Source: Pyricularia pennisetigena (lineage: Eukaryota > Ascomycota > Sordariomycetes > Magnaporthales > Pyriculariaceae). From it: 64,000 nucleotides of DNA. The stretch spans positions 2,776,176 to 2,840,175 of the forward strand of contig NC_043742.1 in NCBI RefSeq assembly GCF_004337985.1. The letters run 5' to 3'. Made by a program: the position numbers and the translations under genes. How positions within the stretch are numbered: position 1 is the stretch's first letter; every line of letters starts with the position of its first letter. A model generated the notes under the pieces. That model was given only the letters and a program-made list of their open reading frames with translations, had not been told where the DNA came from and ran no database searches. Shown piece by piece: positions 12,844-25,200 of this stretch.

Positions 12844-13299
12844 TGTTACGACTAGACAGTTGGGCCGGTACCAATGAGGCCAGGCGGGGTCACACCCCTC
12901 CTGACGACACCCGGCCAGAAAAGACACCGACCGACAGGAAATAGGATCATATAAGGAAAGGATCACGTTACCCAACGTGACCGCCAAAAAAACGATATAA
13001 TTAATATATTATATATTAATTATAGCAAAACAAATCATATGCTGGTTATGGGATATATTACACATATTATACCTAGAACGACGGACTATTTGTGAACACG
13101 TTTGTTATTACATGAATAAAACTTAGCTTAGGATTGTTTAGCAGTAATTAATTTGTATCCAATTTATTACCTACCCCGGAATCGATTATAATTTTACCTT
13201 AATTGTTAAAAACCACAATTACCCGGTTAAAAAGTTTAATTGTTTTAACCTATTGTATTTTATTTTGAGAACAGGTTGCCCGATATATTAATTGTAATA
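12844..13299 (+). repeat. Gypsy 5' LTR
   Basis: This 456-bp LTR is homologous to 19557-20011. It shares the segment AAACGATATAATTAATATAT and the block GGTTATGGGATATATTACAC. Differences between the two LTRs are mostly C/T and G/A. Confidence 0.88.
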
Positions 13300-13399
13300 T
13301 TTTGATTGATCCTATTTAATATTTTGTTTTAAAATATACCGAATAGTATCGCCGGAATAACAATTTTTAACAAAACCACCCCTTAAACCCCCTCTACCA

Positions 13400-16300
13400 T
13401 TAACGCCCCGGCCAACGCTAACGTTTTGCGTTAAATGGTCGCGACGCTCCAAGCGGAAAATCGACAATTTCAGGAACGAATTCCCGAATAAATGAATCGA
13501 ATTAGTAGGTTTTATATTAAATATGTTTTACTATTATTTTACGATAGCACCCCAAATATTTCGTTCAAATTTTTGACAGGAACCCGGGCCTATTTTCACT
13601 TTAACGAGGACAATTTCGATGATAAACCAAATAAGGTTATTTACGCAATTTCGTTATTAAAAGGCGATACGCTCGTTTGGTTCGAACTAATTTTACAAAA
13701 TTATTTGGACCATAATAAGGAAAAAAACCGTAAAATTAAAATTAACCGCATTTTCGACGATTATAAGAATTTCGAAAAATGTTTTAAAGGAATATTCGGC
13801 AAGCCAAACGATGACGGCCGGTTAAGCGTAAATTGGTGCGTTTTACCCAAATTAAATCGGTATTTAAATATACCAATAAATTTCGATAAATTACCGCCAA
13901 ATTATTAAAAGGCCCCGAAACCTTAATGGCACGCTTTTATGCGGGATTTGAAAGAAAAAAATAAAAACGAATTCGTTAAAGAAAAACTACCCGATATTTT
14001 AACCGAATACGTAAAGTTAGCAGTTAAAATCAATAACCGATTTTACAAATGAAAACTGGAATGACGCGAAAAACGTAACGTATAAAAACCAGTTTTGGGA
14101 TAAATTAATACAGGACCCAAATATTAACACCCCCAGCCGTTTCGCTAATATAATATTTTCTATGGAATATATAGCGGATTTATAAATTTTAACGCGATAT
14201 AATATAAAATATTTCGCAAAAATCCCAAAAATGGTAAATGTTTTAAATGTAATAAACTAGGATATATCGCCAAATTTTGTCCCAAAAATGCTTTAAATTT
14301 ATATCCCAATTTTGTAACCGGATACCAAAATAACACCCCGATTTCAAAACCACGAGGATTAAACGCCACCACCCATTAACAGATACAACCGGGTTAATAC
14401 AATTAAATAATTTGGACTATATACTACGACGATATTTATATAAATTACAATAGCGCAAAAATGGACGCAGGGTGGTACCCGTAAAAGCCCGAAAGTACCC
14501 GAACCTTAGCAATAGGAAACCGTATACGTATAAGAATTTAACCACCAATATGATTACGCAAATAAACCGCCAAATTACCCGAATTTACGGAATTAAATAT
14601 TTTAAAAAAATCCGAATTAAAACTATTTGGATAAACCCATTAGATTCGAATAATTCAGCAAACCCTAACAAACGAATACATTAACGAATTGAAAAACGAA
14701 TTTAGCGAAAAAAGAATTATACCTTTAAATCTACATAATATAACAAAGGAAAATAACCCCTATATATACGAAAAAAAAACGTATCGATTTATATTGAAAC
14801 GACCAATTAGTGCATTTTCCCGGCATACCATTTCCAACACAGACATAAAACTCCATAGGATTAATGAATACAATTTTCGGAGACCACCCAATTTTGGATA
14901 CCAAACATCCCAAATATATAAAAGTTTTTTGGGCAAAAGGTTTTCGGGATAATTGCGGATTATATTTTAGCAAAAAGATAATCCACGATTTTTTCCCACG
15001 ACGACACAAGATAATAGGTATCCACGAAATATATACAACCATTAAATTACCCGATTAGGAAATTGAAATAAGATTTAATACCGAACCAGCGGTGATTTTT
15101 ACCTTCTGTAACGAATACCGTATAATATATTATAATTAAAAACAATTTCCATGGTACGAATGGACCCGAAATACCTACAAAATATATATATTAACCAAAA
15201 CATAGGTATAATACGAAATAAAATTGCGATAACCAGGGCCCGCACCAATAACCAAAATCGTGTGGAACCCCAACGTAAAAAATAACAGAATACCCACGAA
15301 CATACGAAGAACAACTATACTAATAGGGCACCGATTTAATAATATTAGAATTAAAAACAGCTATACGCCCCGAAATAAAAGAAATAAAGACCTAAGACGC
15401 GAATCCAGTAAATTGAAAAACTAAAATAGCTAAACGGTACCGGGTATCAAACGGGGGCAATAAAAACGGAATAAGAAACTTTAAACGTTACGGAAACCAC
15501 GAAAACAGCACACGAATATATATTCCTAAATATACGATTTAATGGAAAACCTATACAAGCGTTTTATAATAGCGGAGCATATAGCAACTATATTTCCCCA
15601 AAAATCGTGAAAAAACGACCGATACTTTGGTAATAAAAGAAAAAACTATACCGACTGCAAACCGTAAAAGGAAAAGCAATTTTATACGGGAACGGCACAA
15701 TCAAAACAAGGACCGTATACCTTTAGATGGAAAATTATGGCCGAAAAAAACAAATTATTTTGGATAATACGGAAATAGGGAATAAAAACATATTTTCTAG
15801 GAATTCCCTGGTTTAGAATAAACAACCCCCGGATAAATTGGATTATATGCCAAATCCAATATACTAGGGTTTACATAGGAAATATAGGGTATGGAAAAAC
15901 TAAATAAAACAAAGGGCATATTTACAGGAAAGACGGCCAACCCCGGAACCGATATCGGAAAAAAACGATTATCCATAGGCTAAAACCGATCCAATTACAG
16001 AACATTAATTACGAAAATGGAAAACTGAAAACGGCAAAATGCCAGAAAAATACCAAATTTATATACGATTATTCAACCAAAAACTCGAAATAGGATAACC
16101 CGAACACAGCTCGTTCGACTACGAAATACCGGTAAAAGAAACCCAACCCAAATTCCATAGAATATACGGTTTAAATCCAATATAAATGGAGGTTTTAAAC
16201 GAATATTTCGCAAAAAACCTCAAAAAAAGTTAAATTAAATCATCGACATTACCAACAAAATACACAATCTTTTTTATACCAAAGACAACGGAAAACTACG

Positions 16301-18870
16301 ATTATACGTAAACTACAAACAATTAAACGACATTATAATAAAAAACTGCTACCCTCTCCTATTAATAGGAAAATTTCGATATATATTTTATTGGATATAA
16401 TAATTTACGATATTAAATTTTCAAGAAAATAAAATTTAATCCGTATAAAGGAAAGCGAGGAATGGAAAATAGCATTCCGCATTCGACGAAAATATTATAA
16501 ATACCTGGTAATACGCTTCGGTTTCACGAACGCCCCCGCAACCTTTTAACCTATAATTAACCACGTTTTTAGGGAATATTGAAACGTTTTTATCGTTATT
16601 CACTTGGACGATATCCTTATTTTTTCCAAAACGTTGGAAAAATATAAAAAACATATTTATACAATTTTACAAAAACTACAAAACGTTAAACTTTTAATTA
16701 AATCCGGAATATGCATTTTTTACAGCAAATAAAATAATTTCCTGGGATATGTTATCGCCCCTGGGGAAATTAGGATAGAAAAATTAAAAATCCAAGCAGT
16801 AAAGGAATGGTCCCAATTACAAAACGTAGAAAACGTTCGGGTATTTTTTAAATTTATAAACTTTTACAAAGAATTTATTAAAAGGTACGGCGCGATCGCC
16901 ACCCTACTAACTAATATAATTAAAAAGGATTTAAAATTCCAATGGACGGAATAAATACAATAAACTTTCGAACAGCTACGAAACACGGTAATACGAAAAC
17001 CAGTTTTTAAAATATTAAATCCGATAAAGTCTTTCGAAATCGAAACCGACGTATCCGATTATGCAATCGGAGGAAATTTAACCAACGAAACGAAAAAGGA
17101 CGCCTACACCTCGGCGCCTTTTTTTACAGAAATTACATAGATTAAAATTTAATTACCAAATCCACGATAAAGAATTTATGGCAATTATCCGAAAATTCGA
17201 AAAATGAAAACCATAATTATCCGGAATTAAATACGAAGTATTAATTTATACGGACCATAAAATTTTGACCTATTTTATCATAAGTAAAATATTAAACAAA
17301 CGATAAATTAAATGGGTAAAATTCCTATTAGAATTCCATTTAAGGATTATTTATCAAAAAGGAATAAAAAACGGTAAAGCCGACGCCCTTAACCGAACAC
17401 CAAATTATAAAAATATAATATTTGAAAAAATACGGAAACCTTTTACTAATTTATCGAAATTTTATAACGACCAATACGATAATTATACCAGAAAAATATG
17501 GAAAATCCACGAAAGTAAAGCCTACGGATACCAAGGAAATTCCAAAACATGGAAACGGTTAAAACAGCACCATAATTTAAAACGAACACGACAAAATATA
17601 TAAAGAACTATTAAAAATTGCGAGTTTTGCGTAAAAGCCAAATCCGCAAAATACAAATTTTCTAAATTTTTACAACCTTTACCAACCCCTAGTAAAACCT
17701 GGTAAACCATTATAATAAGTTTTATCGTTAGATTACCACCTACCCAGAAACTATTTATCAAAACCAAATACAACAGCATATTAATTAAAATGGACAAATT
17801 TCCCAAATATACCTATTTCCTACCCTGTAAGGAAGATAGCAACGCCGAAAAAATCGTTTACACACTTTTACGAATAAGTATTAGCAACCACGGATTTCCA
17901 AAAAGCATTATTACGGATAAAAATAAATTTTTTACATTGAAGTTTTGGATACTTTTAATATAATAATGAGGAACCGACCACAAGTTATTTACAGCGTTTT
18001 ACCCACAAATATACGGTTGAATAAAATGAGTGAACCAAATATTAAAATAATATTCAAAATATTACATGAACTATAAATAGGATAATTGGGTATAACAATT
18101 ATTTACAACGTAATTCGCGCATAATAGTTTATAAAATAAAAATATTCAAATACCTTAGTTTATACCAATTACGGATTTAACCCGACGGTATATAAAAACC
18201 AAAAACCACGATCACGGCCCCACGAACCGACAAATAAGTAAACGAATTACGAAAGTTCCAGCAGAAATTAAAATTCGTACGAAAGAAAATGACCAAATAC
18301 GCTAATCGATATCGGATAAAAAGACCATCCTTTTAGAAGGGAAATAGCGTTTATGTTATTCGACGCAATATTAAAATATAACGACCAAATAGCAAATTTA
18401 ATTTTAAAAAGCTGGGACCTTTTAAAATCGATAAAAAAATTAGCGGAACCAATTACAAATTATTATTACCAGGAATTATAAAAGTCCATCCAACGTTCCA
18501 CGTATTATTATTGGAACAAGTATTATACGGTATTAACACCCAAAAAACAATCGAAATTAACGCGAAAAAAACGTACGACGTTAAACAAATACTGGACCAC
18601 AAACGCAACCACGGTAAAATAAAACATTATATTAAATAGAAAAATTATAAATACGAAAAAAATATTTAGGAGCCTTTTAATTATTTCCAAAACTGTTAAA
18701 AACCATTCCGCCAATATTATTAGCAATTGGATTTGCGATCAAATTAGCCAAAAAAAGGACGACCCAAAAAAGCATTATTTACTATTCCCAAAAACTAAAA
18801 ATCGACCAGGATTTGAAATTATACCACCAAACAGATGCACAAAAAACCGATTAATATATATTATAGATTA
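13400..18870 (+). pseudogene. Gypsy gag-pol relic with C-terminal chromodomain
   Basis: Gag at about 13400-13908 contains FLTGTRAYFHF and GDTLVWFE. The zinc knuckle near 14235 reads CFKCNKLGYIAKFC, with Tyr replacing the usual His. Protease near 15565 reads YNSGAYSNYIS, with Asn replacing the catalytic Asp. Both changes fit single C/T or G/A transitions. RT at 16441-16690 retains [18 protein letters not shown] and the active-site HLDDILIFS. RNase H near 17040 has IETDVSDYAIG. The integrase core lies at about 17770-18030. The chromodomain at 18572-18700 reads YDVKQILDHK...HYIK*KNY...*EPF, both stops replacing conserved Trp. Chromodomain gypsy elements target heterochromatin; this copy is dead. 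Confidence 0.9.
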
Positions 18871-19537
18871 AAATATATGAATAAAGCAACTTACCAATTA
18901 AATATTACGTAAACACATTCATTTTATCCAATAAGAAAGGATATAAAAGATTTATTGGGATGGACAAATTCCAGGTAAAATTGGAATCCGGAAAAAGCGA
19001 TTTTAAAAACATTTTAGGAAAGATTTCGGCCGATCGCCGCCGTTTTTTTATTTTACTTTTTTACGCTCCATTCGATTTAATTTTTCCAAATTATTAATAT
19101 TACGACGAACCGTTTTTATTATTTTTTTAAACCACATTTTCTTTTGTTTGCGCAAACGAAGACTTCTTTCCTCCGCCGCCTCCAATTCGGATTTCAATTT
19201 AAAATGTTAAACCGCGATCCTATACAATTGTTTTCGGGAAATACCCATAATATCGCATCGCGAATAACCCAAACGAATATATTCGATACAGCGAAAGGAA
19301 TCCCGAAACGATAAAACGTATGTCGTAATCTTTTACGATTCGTAAATAAAATAAAAAAGCATTTCGACCGCCGAAAAAAAAGTACAAAAAATAAATCGTT
19401 ACGACGAACGGTGGACGTACGACCACGAAATTTAATGATGCGATTGGATATAACGTGAAAAATTAACAAAAAAGAATATGGAAGCAAAAACAAAAATTAA
19501 AGGAGTATAAACGATTTTAAGGCCAAAGGGATTTGGC

Positions 19538-19553
19538 CAAAGGAAAGGAAATT
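19538..19553 (+). other. Gypsy polypurine tract
   Basis: A purine run AAAGGAAAGGAAA immediately precedes the 3' LTR, where the plus-strand primer is expected. Confidence 0.65.
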
Positions 19554-19556
19554 TAA

Positions 19557-20011
19557 TATAATAAACAAATAATTGGGCCGGTATTAATAAGGCTAAACGG
19601 GGTTACACCCCTTTCAACGATACCCGGCCAAAAAAACACCGACCGACAAAAAATAGGATTATATAAGGAAAGGATTACGTAACCCCACGTAACCGCCAAA
19701 AAAACGATATAATTAATATATTATATATTAGTTATAGCAAAACAAATAATATGCTGGTTATGGGATATATTACACATATTATACCCAGGACGACGGCTTA
19801 TATAAAAACACGTTTATTATTATGTAAATAAAATTCAACTTAGGATTGCTTAGCAGCAATTAACTTATATCCAATTTGTTACCTACCCCGGAATCGATTA
19901 TAACTTCACCCCAGTTATTGAAAGCCCCAGTTACCCAATCAAAACGCTCGATTGCTTCACCCCACTGTACTTTACCTTAAGAACAGGTTACCCGATACCT
20001 TGATCGTAATA
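19557..20011 (+). repeat. Gypsy 3' LTR
   Basis: This 455-bp LTR pairs with the 5' LTR at 12844-13299. Its start TATAATAAAC corresponds to TGTTACGACT after G-to-A and C-to-T changes. It ends TCGTAATA directly before the target duplication. Confidence 0.85.
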
Positions 20012-20234
20012 GATCGCTTACATTGCAAATCCAAAATTTTTTGGTGTGGTTTTTGTGGATCGTGCACACCATTGTAATTGGCTCAAAATTTTTAATAGGG
20101 TTCACGCTAGCGAGTTAAGGCCAAAAGCCCCTGTATTCGCTCGCCAATAGCCCACTAAATTTGTCTAATGCGTTTAATAGGGTTTATAACAGCCCACAAA
20201 CCCACTAGCGGAATTACGTTAATTGGTTCGATAC
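20012..20234 (+). other. Copia A copy 3, leader (right of gypsy insertion)
   Basis: This continues the leader interrupted at 12838 and matches 21033-21086 plus 21762-21950. It stops at GATAC (20230-20234) where the next family-A LTR begins. No gag or pol of this copy remains. Confidence 0.75.
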
Positions 20235-20788
20235 TGTTAATTATATGCGTTATTTAGCATGTAATTGGTCCACTTTTATTTGTAGATAAGCCACAATAGA
20301 TAGTGCCGAAGTGGGGCTGCTAAGGTTGTTAGATTTTTTATTATATTTTGTGTATTGCAGGAGTTGCGATTTAAAGTCAGCGAATGGGGTTTCACCCTAT
20401 ACCGGGTTTAATACCCACCCTGCACTTACGAGTCAGCTACCTTGTACCGGGTTGAAACTTTCACCAAATCAGCAAATTAGTGCGAACCCAGAAATGGTTT
20501 GTATGGAAATAAAGGTGTTTTTTCAACAACGTATACAAAATAATTTTTCGGAAAATCGTGAGCGGCACCGGAACCCTTTGCGGGGTGCGGACCCCCATTT
20601 CAATATCGGAAAATATATAAAAAAGATAAAATAAAATCTCCCCCATTAATAAATCAAATTTATTAATCCCAAAATTAGTGAATTTAGTGCAAATAAACCC
20701 TGTAATTACAGGTTTTTACAACGCAATTAGCACCACGCCGCACCTAAATTAATGTCTAACCCCCTCTTCGCAACCCATATTATTCACA
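20235..20788 (+). repeat. Family-A LTR, 5' LTR of copia copy 2
   Basis: This 554-bp LTR runs from TGTTAATTATATGCG to ATTATTCACA. It is followed directly by the primer-binding site. Confidence 0.88.
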
Positions 20789-20806
20789 GGTTATAAACCC
20801 GGAAAG
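20789..20806 (+). other. Primer-binding site of copia A copy 2
   Basis: The sequence GGTTATAAACCCGGAAAG adjoins the LTR. GGTTATGAGCCC is complementary to the anticodon-arm end of initiator tRNA-Met. The two differences are G-to-A transitions. This suggests priming by a cleaved half-tRNA, as known for copia. Confidence 0.55.
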
Positions 20807-21086
20807 GTTTTAGCTTATGCATTAAAATGTATTTTGCATCGTTGGAAAACCTGAAATTTAAATTTTATTTTGGTTATTATCGCATTTTTACAGCACGTAT
20901 ATTAACGAAAATATTGCTGTTTTTGTGCAAAATTGTTGGTTTTAAACGCTAATTTAGCATTTAACCCCCTGTATTTACAATGGGGATCGTTAAAAATTAG
21001 CGTTCGATTTAGGCCTTTTTAGGTATTGCAGCGATCGCTTGTATTGCAAATCCAAAAAAATTTTGGTGTGGTTTTTGTGGATCGTG

Positions 21087-21756
21087 TGTGAACATGGCTA
21101 GCGCAGGGCTAATTATATTAGCTACCCTGCATTATTTTATAACGGCTAGCACGGGCTAATCTTATTAGTCACCCTGCATCGAATAAATAAATAAATAACG
21201 AATAAAACGTATACGCGTTCATACACACAAAGCTTTATATATTACGTCTTTGTTCATAGGTTCAACAACAAAACAAATACGCTATAAATGATTTAGCTTA
21301 GTGGTATAATGCACGTACCATAATCCATATTATATATACGTTGTTGAAGTGCGTGGGTTCGAATCCCGTTGTGGTCGCAGATTTTCTGTGCATGCATAAG
21401 CACAATAGGCCGTTAGGCTTAATGGGCCGTTAGGTTCAATAGGTCGGCAGGTCAGTCACATGAATAAGGCCAAATCATGTGACGTGACCCCGCATTCCGG
21501 ACATCCGGATCGAAGATCTGCACCTACGGATTCGAACACGTAATTCATAACTTAGCCTTAGATTCATCACCTTCATACCTTCATAATTTTCATCGATTCA
21601 ACGATTCAACGAATCGATTGTGCAACAACAATATATCATCTCTATTACCCGCTAGCAGACGGTTATCTGCCATTTCAACGTTCCATCAGCCTTATACGTG
21701 ATCCACCTTTCCCCGCGTTCAAGATTAAGCTTATTCTATCTCGTAACCTTCTCACA
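21087..21756 (+). repeat. Solo family-B LTR with target duplication TCGTG
   Basis: This 670-bp LTR runs from TGTGAACATGGC to CCTTCTCACA. It is flanked by TCGTG at 21082-21086 and 21757-21761. It lies in the leader of copia A copy 2. The internal part was lost by LTR-LTR recombination. It shows that family B was active after this family-A copy inserted. Confidence 0.93.
21290..21379 (+). other. tRNA-like module inside solo family-B LTR
   Basis: An A-box region GCTTAGTGGTATAATGC and a B box GGTTCGAATCC are followed by GTGGTCGCA. The 5' arm GATTTA could have paired with GTGGTC before C-to-T changes. The anticodon-stem candidate ACGTA/TACGT is perfectly paired here. It is better preserved than the copy at 11612, but the long loop argues against a functional tRNA. 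Confidence 0.55.
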
Positions 21757-22239
21757 TCGTGTACGCCATTGTAATTGGTTTATATTTTTAATAAGGTTTA
21801 CGTTAGCGAATTAGGGCCAAAAACCCTTAAATTGGTGCGCTAATAGCCTATTAAATCCAAATACGTTAAATAAAATTTATAATAGCTTATAAACCCATTA
21901 GCGGAATTACGTTAATGGTTAATTTACCCTGCACGATACCCTGCAATTTACCCTGCACCTATTTAACGAATTGAATTTACTACGTGCACCTAAATTAGTA
22001 TAAATACCAGGGCACCCATTAATTAGGGATTTTAGGGATTCCAACCCTGTATTTTAATGGATTTTAACCATTGAAAGTAGTAATAAACCCTGTAATTAGC
22101 AATTACAGGCCTGTACCCGTTAAAAAGTAAACGTTATAACAAATCCTAAATTAAATAGGGTATTTACTTTTAAGCAATTAGATTAATTGATTATAATTAT
22201 AAATTAACCAATTGCAATTATATTTTAAATTATTTTATA

Positions 22240-25200
22240 ATGGAAAACAGCTTTATATCGTGCTTTCCAAACCCAATTCCCACAAATAAAAAGCCTAAAC
22301 CCAGCCCAAACGAAGTTTTAACCGCTAAATTACAGGCCCAAAACCTGCAAATAAAAGCGTTAATTACGCAGCTGGATTAATTTTAATGGATAATTTAAAA
22401 GGTAATTGCCCTATTAATCTTCAAAAACGGTAATTCCATTAATTTAAATGGTAATTTGGAAAGAAAACCCGTTACCGCACCATTTAATCCACCTAATAAC
22501 CTAATTTTAAATGACGGGATAGGTAAACAATTATCGAAACGGGTATTTTTTTCCCCGAAAATTGTCAATTAGTAGGGGTTAATAATTACGATTTGTGGAA
22601 ATAGGCGTTAATAGTTTAATTTAGGGTTATGAAAGCAGCCGAGTTTATTTCCAACGCTGAAATTGGCTATATCTCACCGGAATACGAGCAATTAACCATA
22701 TTATTATTTATAAAAAACAGCTTAACCAAAAAACCTGTAAAACTTATTATATAGTATTCCAGCCCCGTAACGGTTTATAAAACCCTGCAAAATAGCTATT
22801 CGGTTACACCCGAAACTAGTCTAAATTCATTATATCGGAAATTCCACGCTTTAAATTCTTCAAAATTTAAAGGAATAATACCTAAATTCAACACCCGTTT
22901 TAATTTATTAATAATTCAATTAGCGAATACCAACGTGCAAATTAACCCTGTAAACGTACGAAATTAGTATTCACAGGCCCTGGAAGGGATATGCCCTATT
23001 TGGACCGAACGCCAACGCAATACCCAACGGGCTTTGCAGGCAATAGGCCAAAATTCGGAAAAATTAAATTTGTAATACCTTATGGCGGATTTTATATCCG
23101 AAAATTCGATTTTAAGCTTTACAACGGTTAAGGCCGTTAAATATTGGTTAAAGGCAAAAAAACGGGCAAATCAACGTTAAAAACGGCGTTAAAAAGAAAA
23201 ATAATGGGTAGGAAAACACCTTTAAATTACGAAAAAAAAGTAAAAACTTTAATTCGGATTTTGCTTTTGCAAAAAATACTAAATCCTCCTCCAATAAATT
23301 AATCGCTGGAAGGTCCATAACTTTTATAAATTTCGAATTACTTACGGGTTCGATTCCAGGTAACGTTGATAAAGGCGCAGCGTATAACGCCCTGGAATAC
23401 GAGGTTAATTCCGCTATTAGCGGAATTATAAAATTACGTTCGGATTCGGATTCGGAAACCGATACCGGTAAAACGCTAAAACCACAGGTTTTAACAGCTA
23501 ATTTTGAAGTTAAAACGAAGCTTGGACGCGGCGTTAAAAGGACCCCTAAACCATAAAAATTAGGTTACTTTATCCTGTACAATATAGGTAGCACGCACTA
23601 TATTTTTGCAAATAAGCAATTTTTCACCGATTATACCCCCGGTTTTACAGTCCAAATCGGTACAGGAGGTGGCCCTATGAGGCCTATAAATACCGGATTT
23701 GTAAAAATACAGGTCCGTTACGGCCAAAAAGCTAACGAATTGAAAAAGGTTACGTTAAATAACGTTTTATATATCCCCTCGTTTGGAATAAATATCGTTA
23801 GTGGCTTTATACACTATAATACAGGGGGCGTATTATGAAAAGATACCCTGTACGATAAGAATCGCAAAGCGTGGGGACGCTAAAATACCGCTAAACATTC
23901 GTTTTGTTTAAAGGTTAAAAAGTGCGATATCCTTATTCGAAATATATTAAAAATTTCGAATTACGCCTATATAATAGGTGAATATAGCAACGCTTCTAGC
24001 ATAAGCTTACAAAAAGCTACAAAAGGCTACGCAACCCCGTTGGAAATAAAATTAAATAATATAAACCCTAAAAAGGACTATAAAATTTACACCGATTCGG
24101 AACCGGAAGAAAATACGGTAACGGAAAAGCTAAATCCCAAACAAGATACGTAAAAAGCCGTAAATTCACCTGTAACGCAAAAGTTTAGCGGTAAAAGCCC
24201 TGAAAATCCACGTAAAATTGGGCCCCGTAAGCCCGGCACACCGCTTAATAACCCTTTTATGCAGCCTAATACAGAAGGGACTATTTCCGAAAAAAGGGGG
24301 TTTGCCATATAAAAAATCCGTTGTTAAAACCTCCTTTATTATCGGATTTGAAGCAGGCCCTTGTAAATTACCTTCCTTCAAACTTAAAACGGATTACGGA
24401 CGGTTAGTTAACCCCTAAAGGAAACGCAATTACAAGTAATTGTAATGAAATCCAGGCTTAGAAAACCCTGTTATAGCACAGGCGTTTGGGGCATATAGGG
24501 CTATTATTGCTAAAAAAACCGCTAAAATTACAAAAGGTTTACCTAACTTCGACAAAATTAGGGCAATTACCTGTATTGCTTAGATTAAAGCCATTTTTGT
24601 TAAGTGTATAAATAAAATCGCACTCCCTACACCCCCTAATATTTTCGATTTCATAAAGGGTAATACAGTGACTTTTGATCCTAATCCTTTTAATAAAAAG
24701 CCCGTATTTTTGTTATTAATGGACCGAAAATCGCGTTTTCGGTGGTTTATCCCATTAAAAAATAAAACCGGACCTACGGTTTTAGTGGTTATTAAAGGCT
24801 TTTTTAGGGCTTTAAAGGCTACGTACGGGCGTTACCCCCTAAATTTTCATTTTGATGGGGGGTACGAGGTTAATATAAACCTTTGAAATTGGTTTACAAA
24901 CACAGGTATTAATTTTAATATTTTGAATCTTTAAAAACAGGGCCAAAACGGATTAACGGAACGGTCCGTTAAAGTTATTTTGGATAAGCTTCGGTCTACC
25001 ATTATAACGGCGGGCTTACCATTATATTTATAGTATTATTTACTACCTGCCGTGGTTAATTTAATTAACCGTATAGCGGTAATTAATAGGGATTTAACAC
25101 CCTATAAGGAAATTTATTCCAAATTCCAACCTGGATTACCGTATAAACCTAATTTAAGGCATTTTCGTGTTATTAATATCGTATGCCAGGCTATTATACC

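Larger units (their letters stand above)
12844..20011 (+). mobile_element. Complete Ty3/gypsy chromovirus with target duplication GATCG
   Basis: This 7168-bp element has LTRs 12844-13299 and 19557-20011. LTR ends are TGTTACGA and TCGTAATA (TCGTAACA before a C-to-T change). The 5-bp duplication GATCG lies at 12839-12843 and 20012-20016. Removing the element restores the continuous leader GCAGCGATCGCTT, as seen uninterrupted near 21030. Gag, protease, RT, RNase H, integrase and chromodomain occur in that order. All genes are RIP-damaged. Confidence 0.92.

Noticed and set aside
19194..19493. Minus-strand gene between gypsy pol and its 3' LTR
   Set aside because: The frame is open by AT-rich composition, lies inside the gypsy element, and resembles nothing recognisable.
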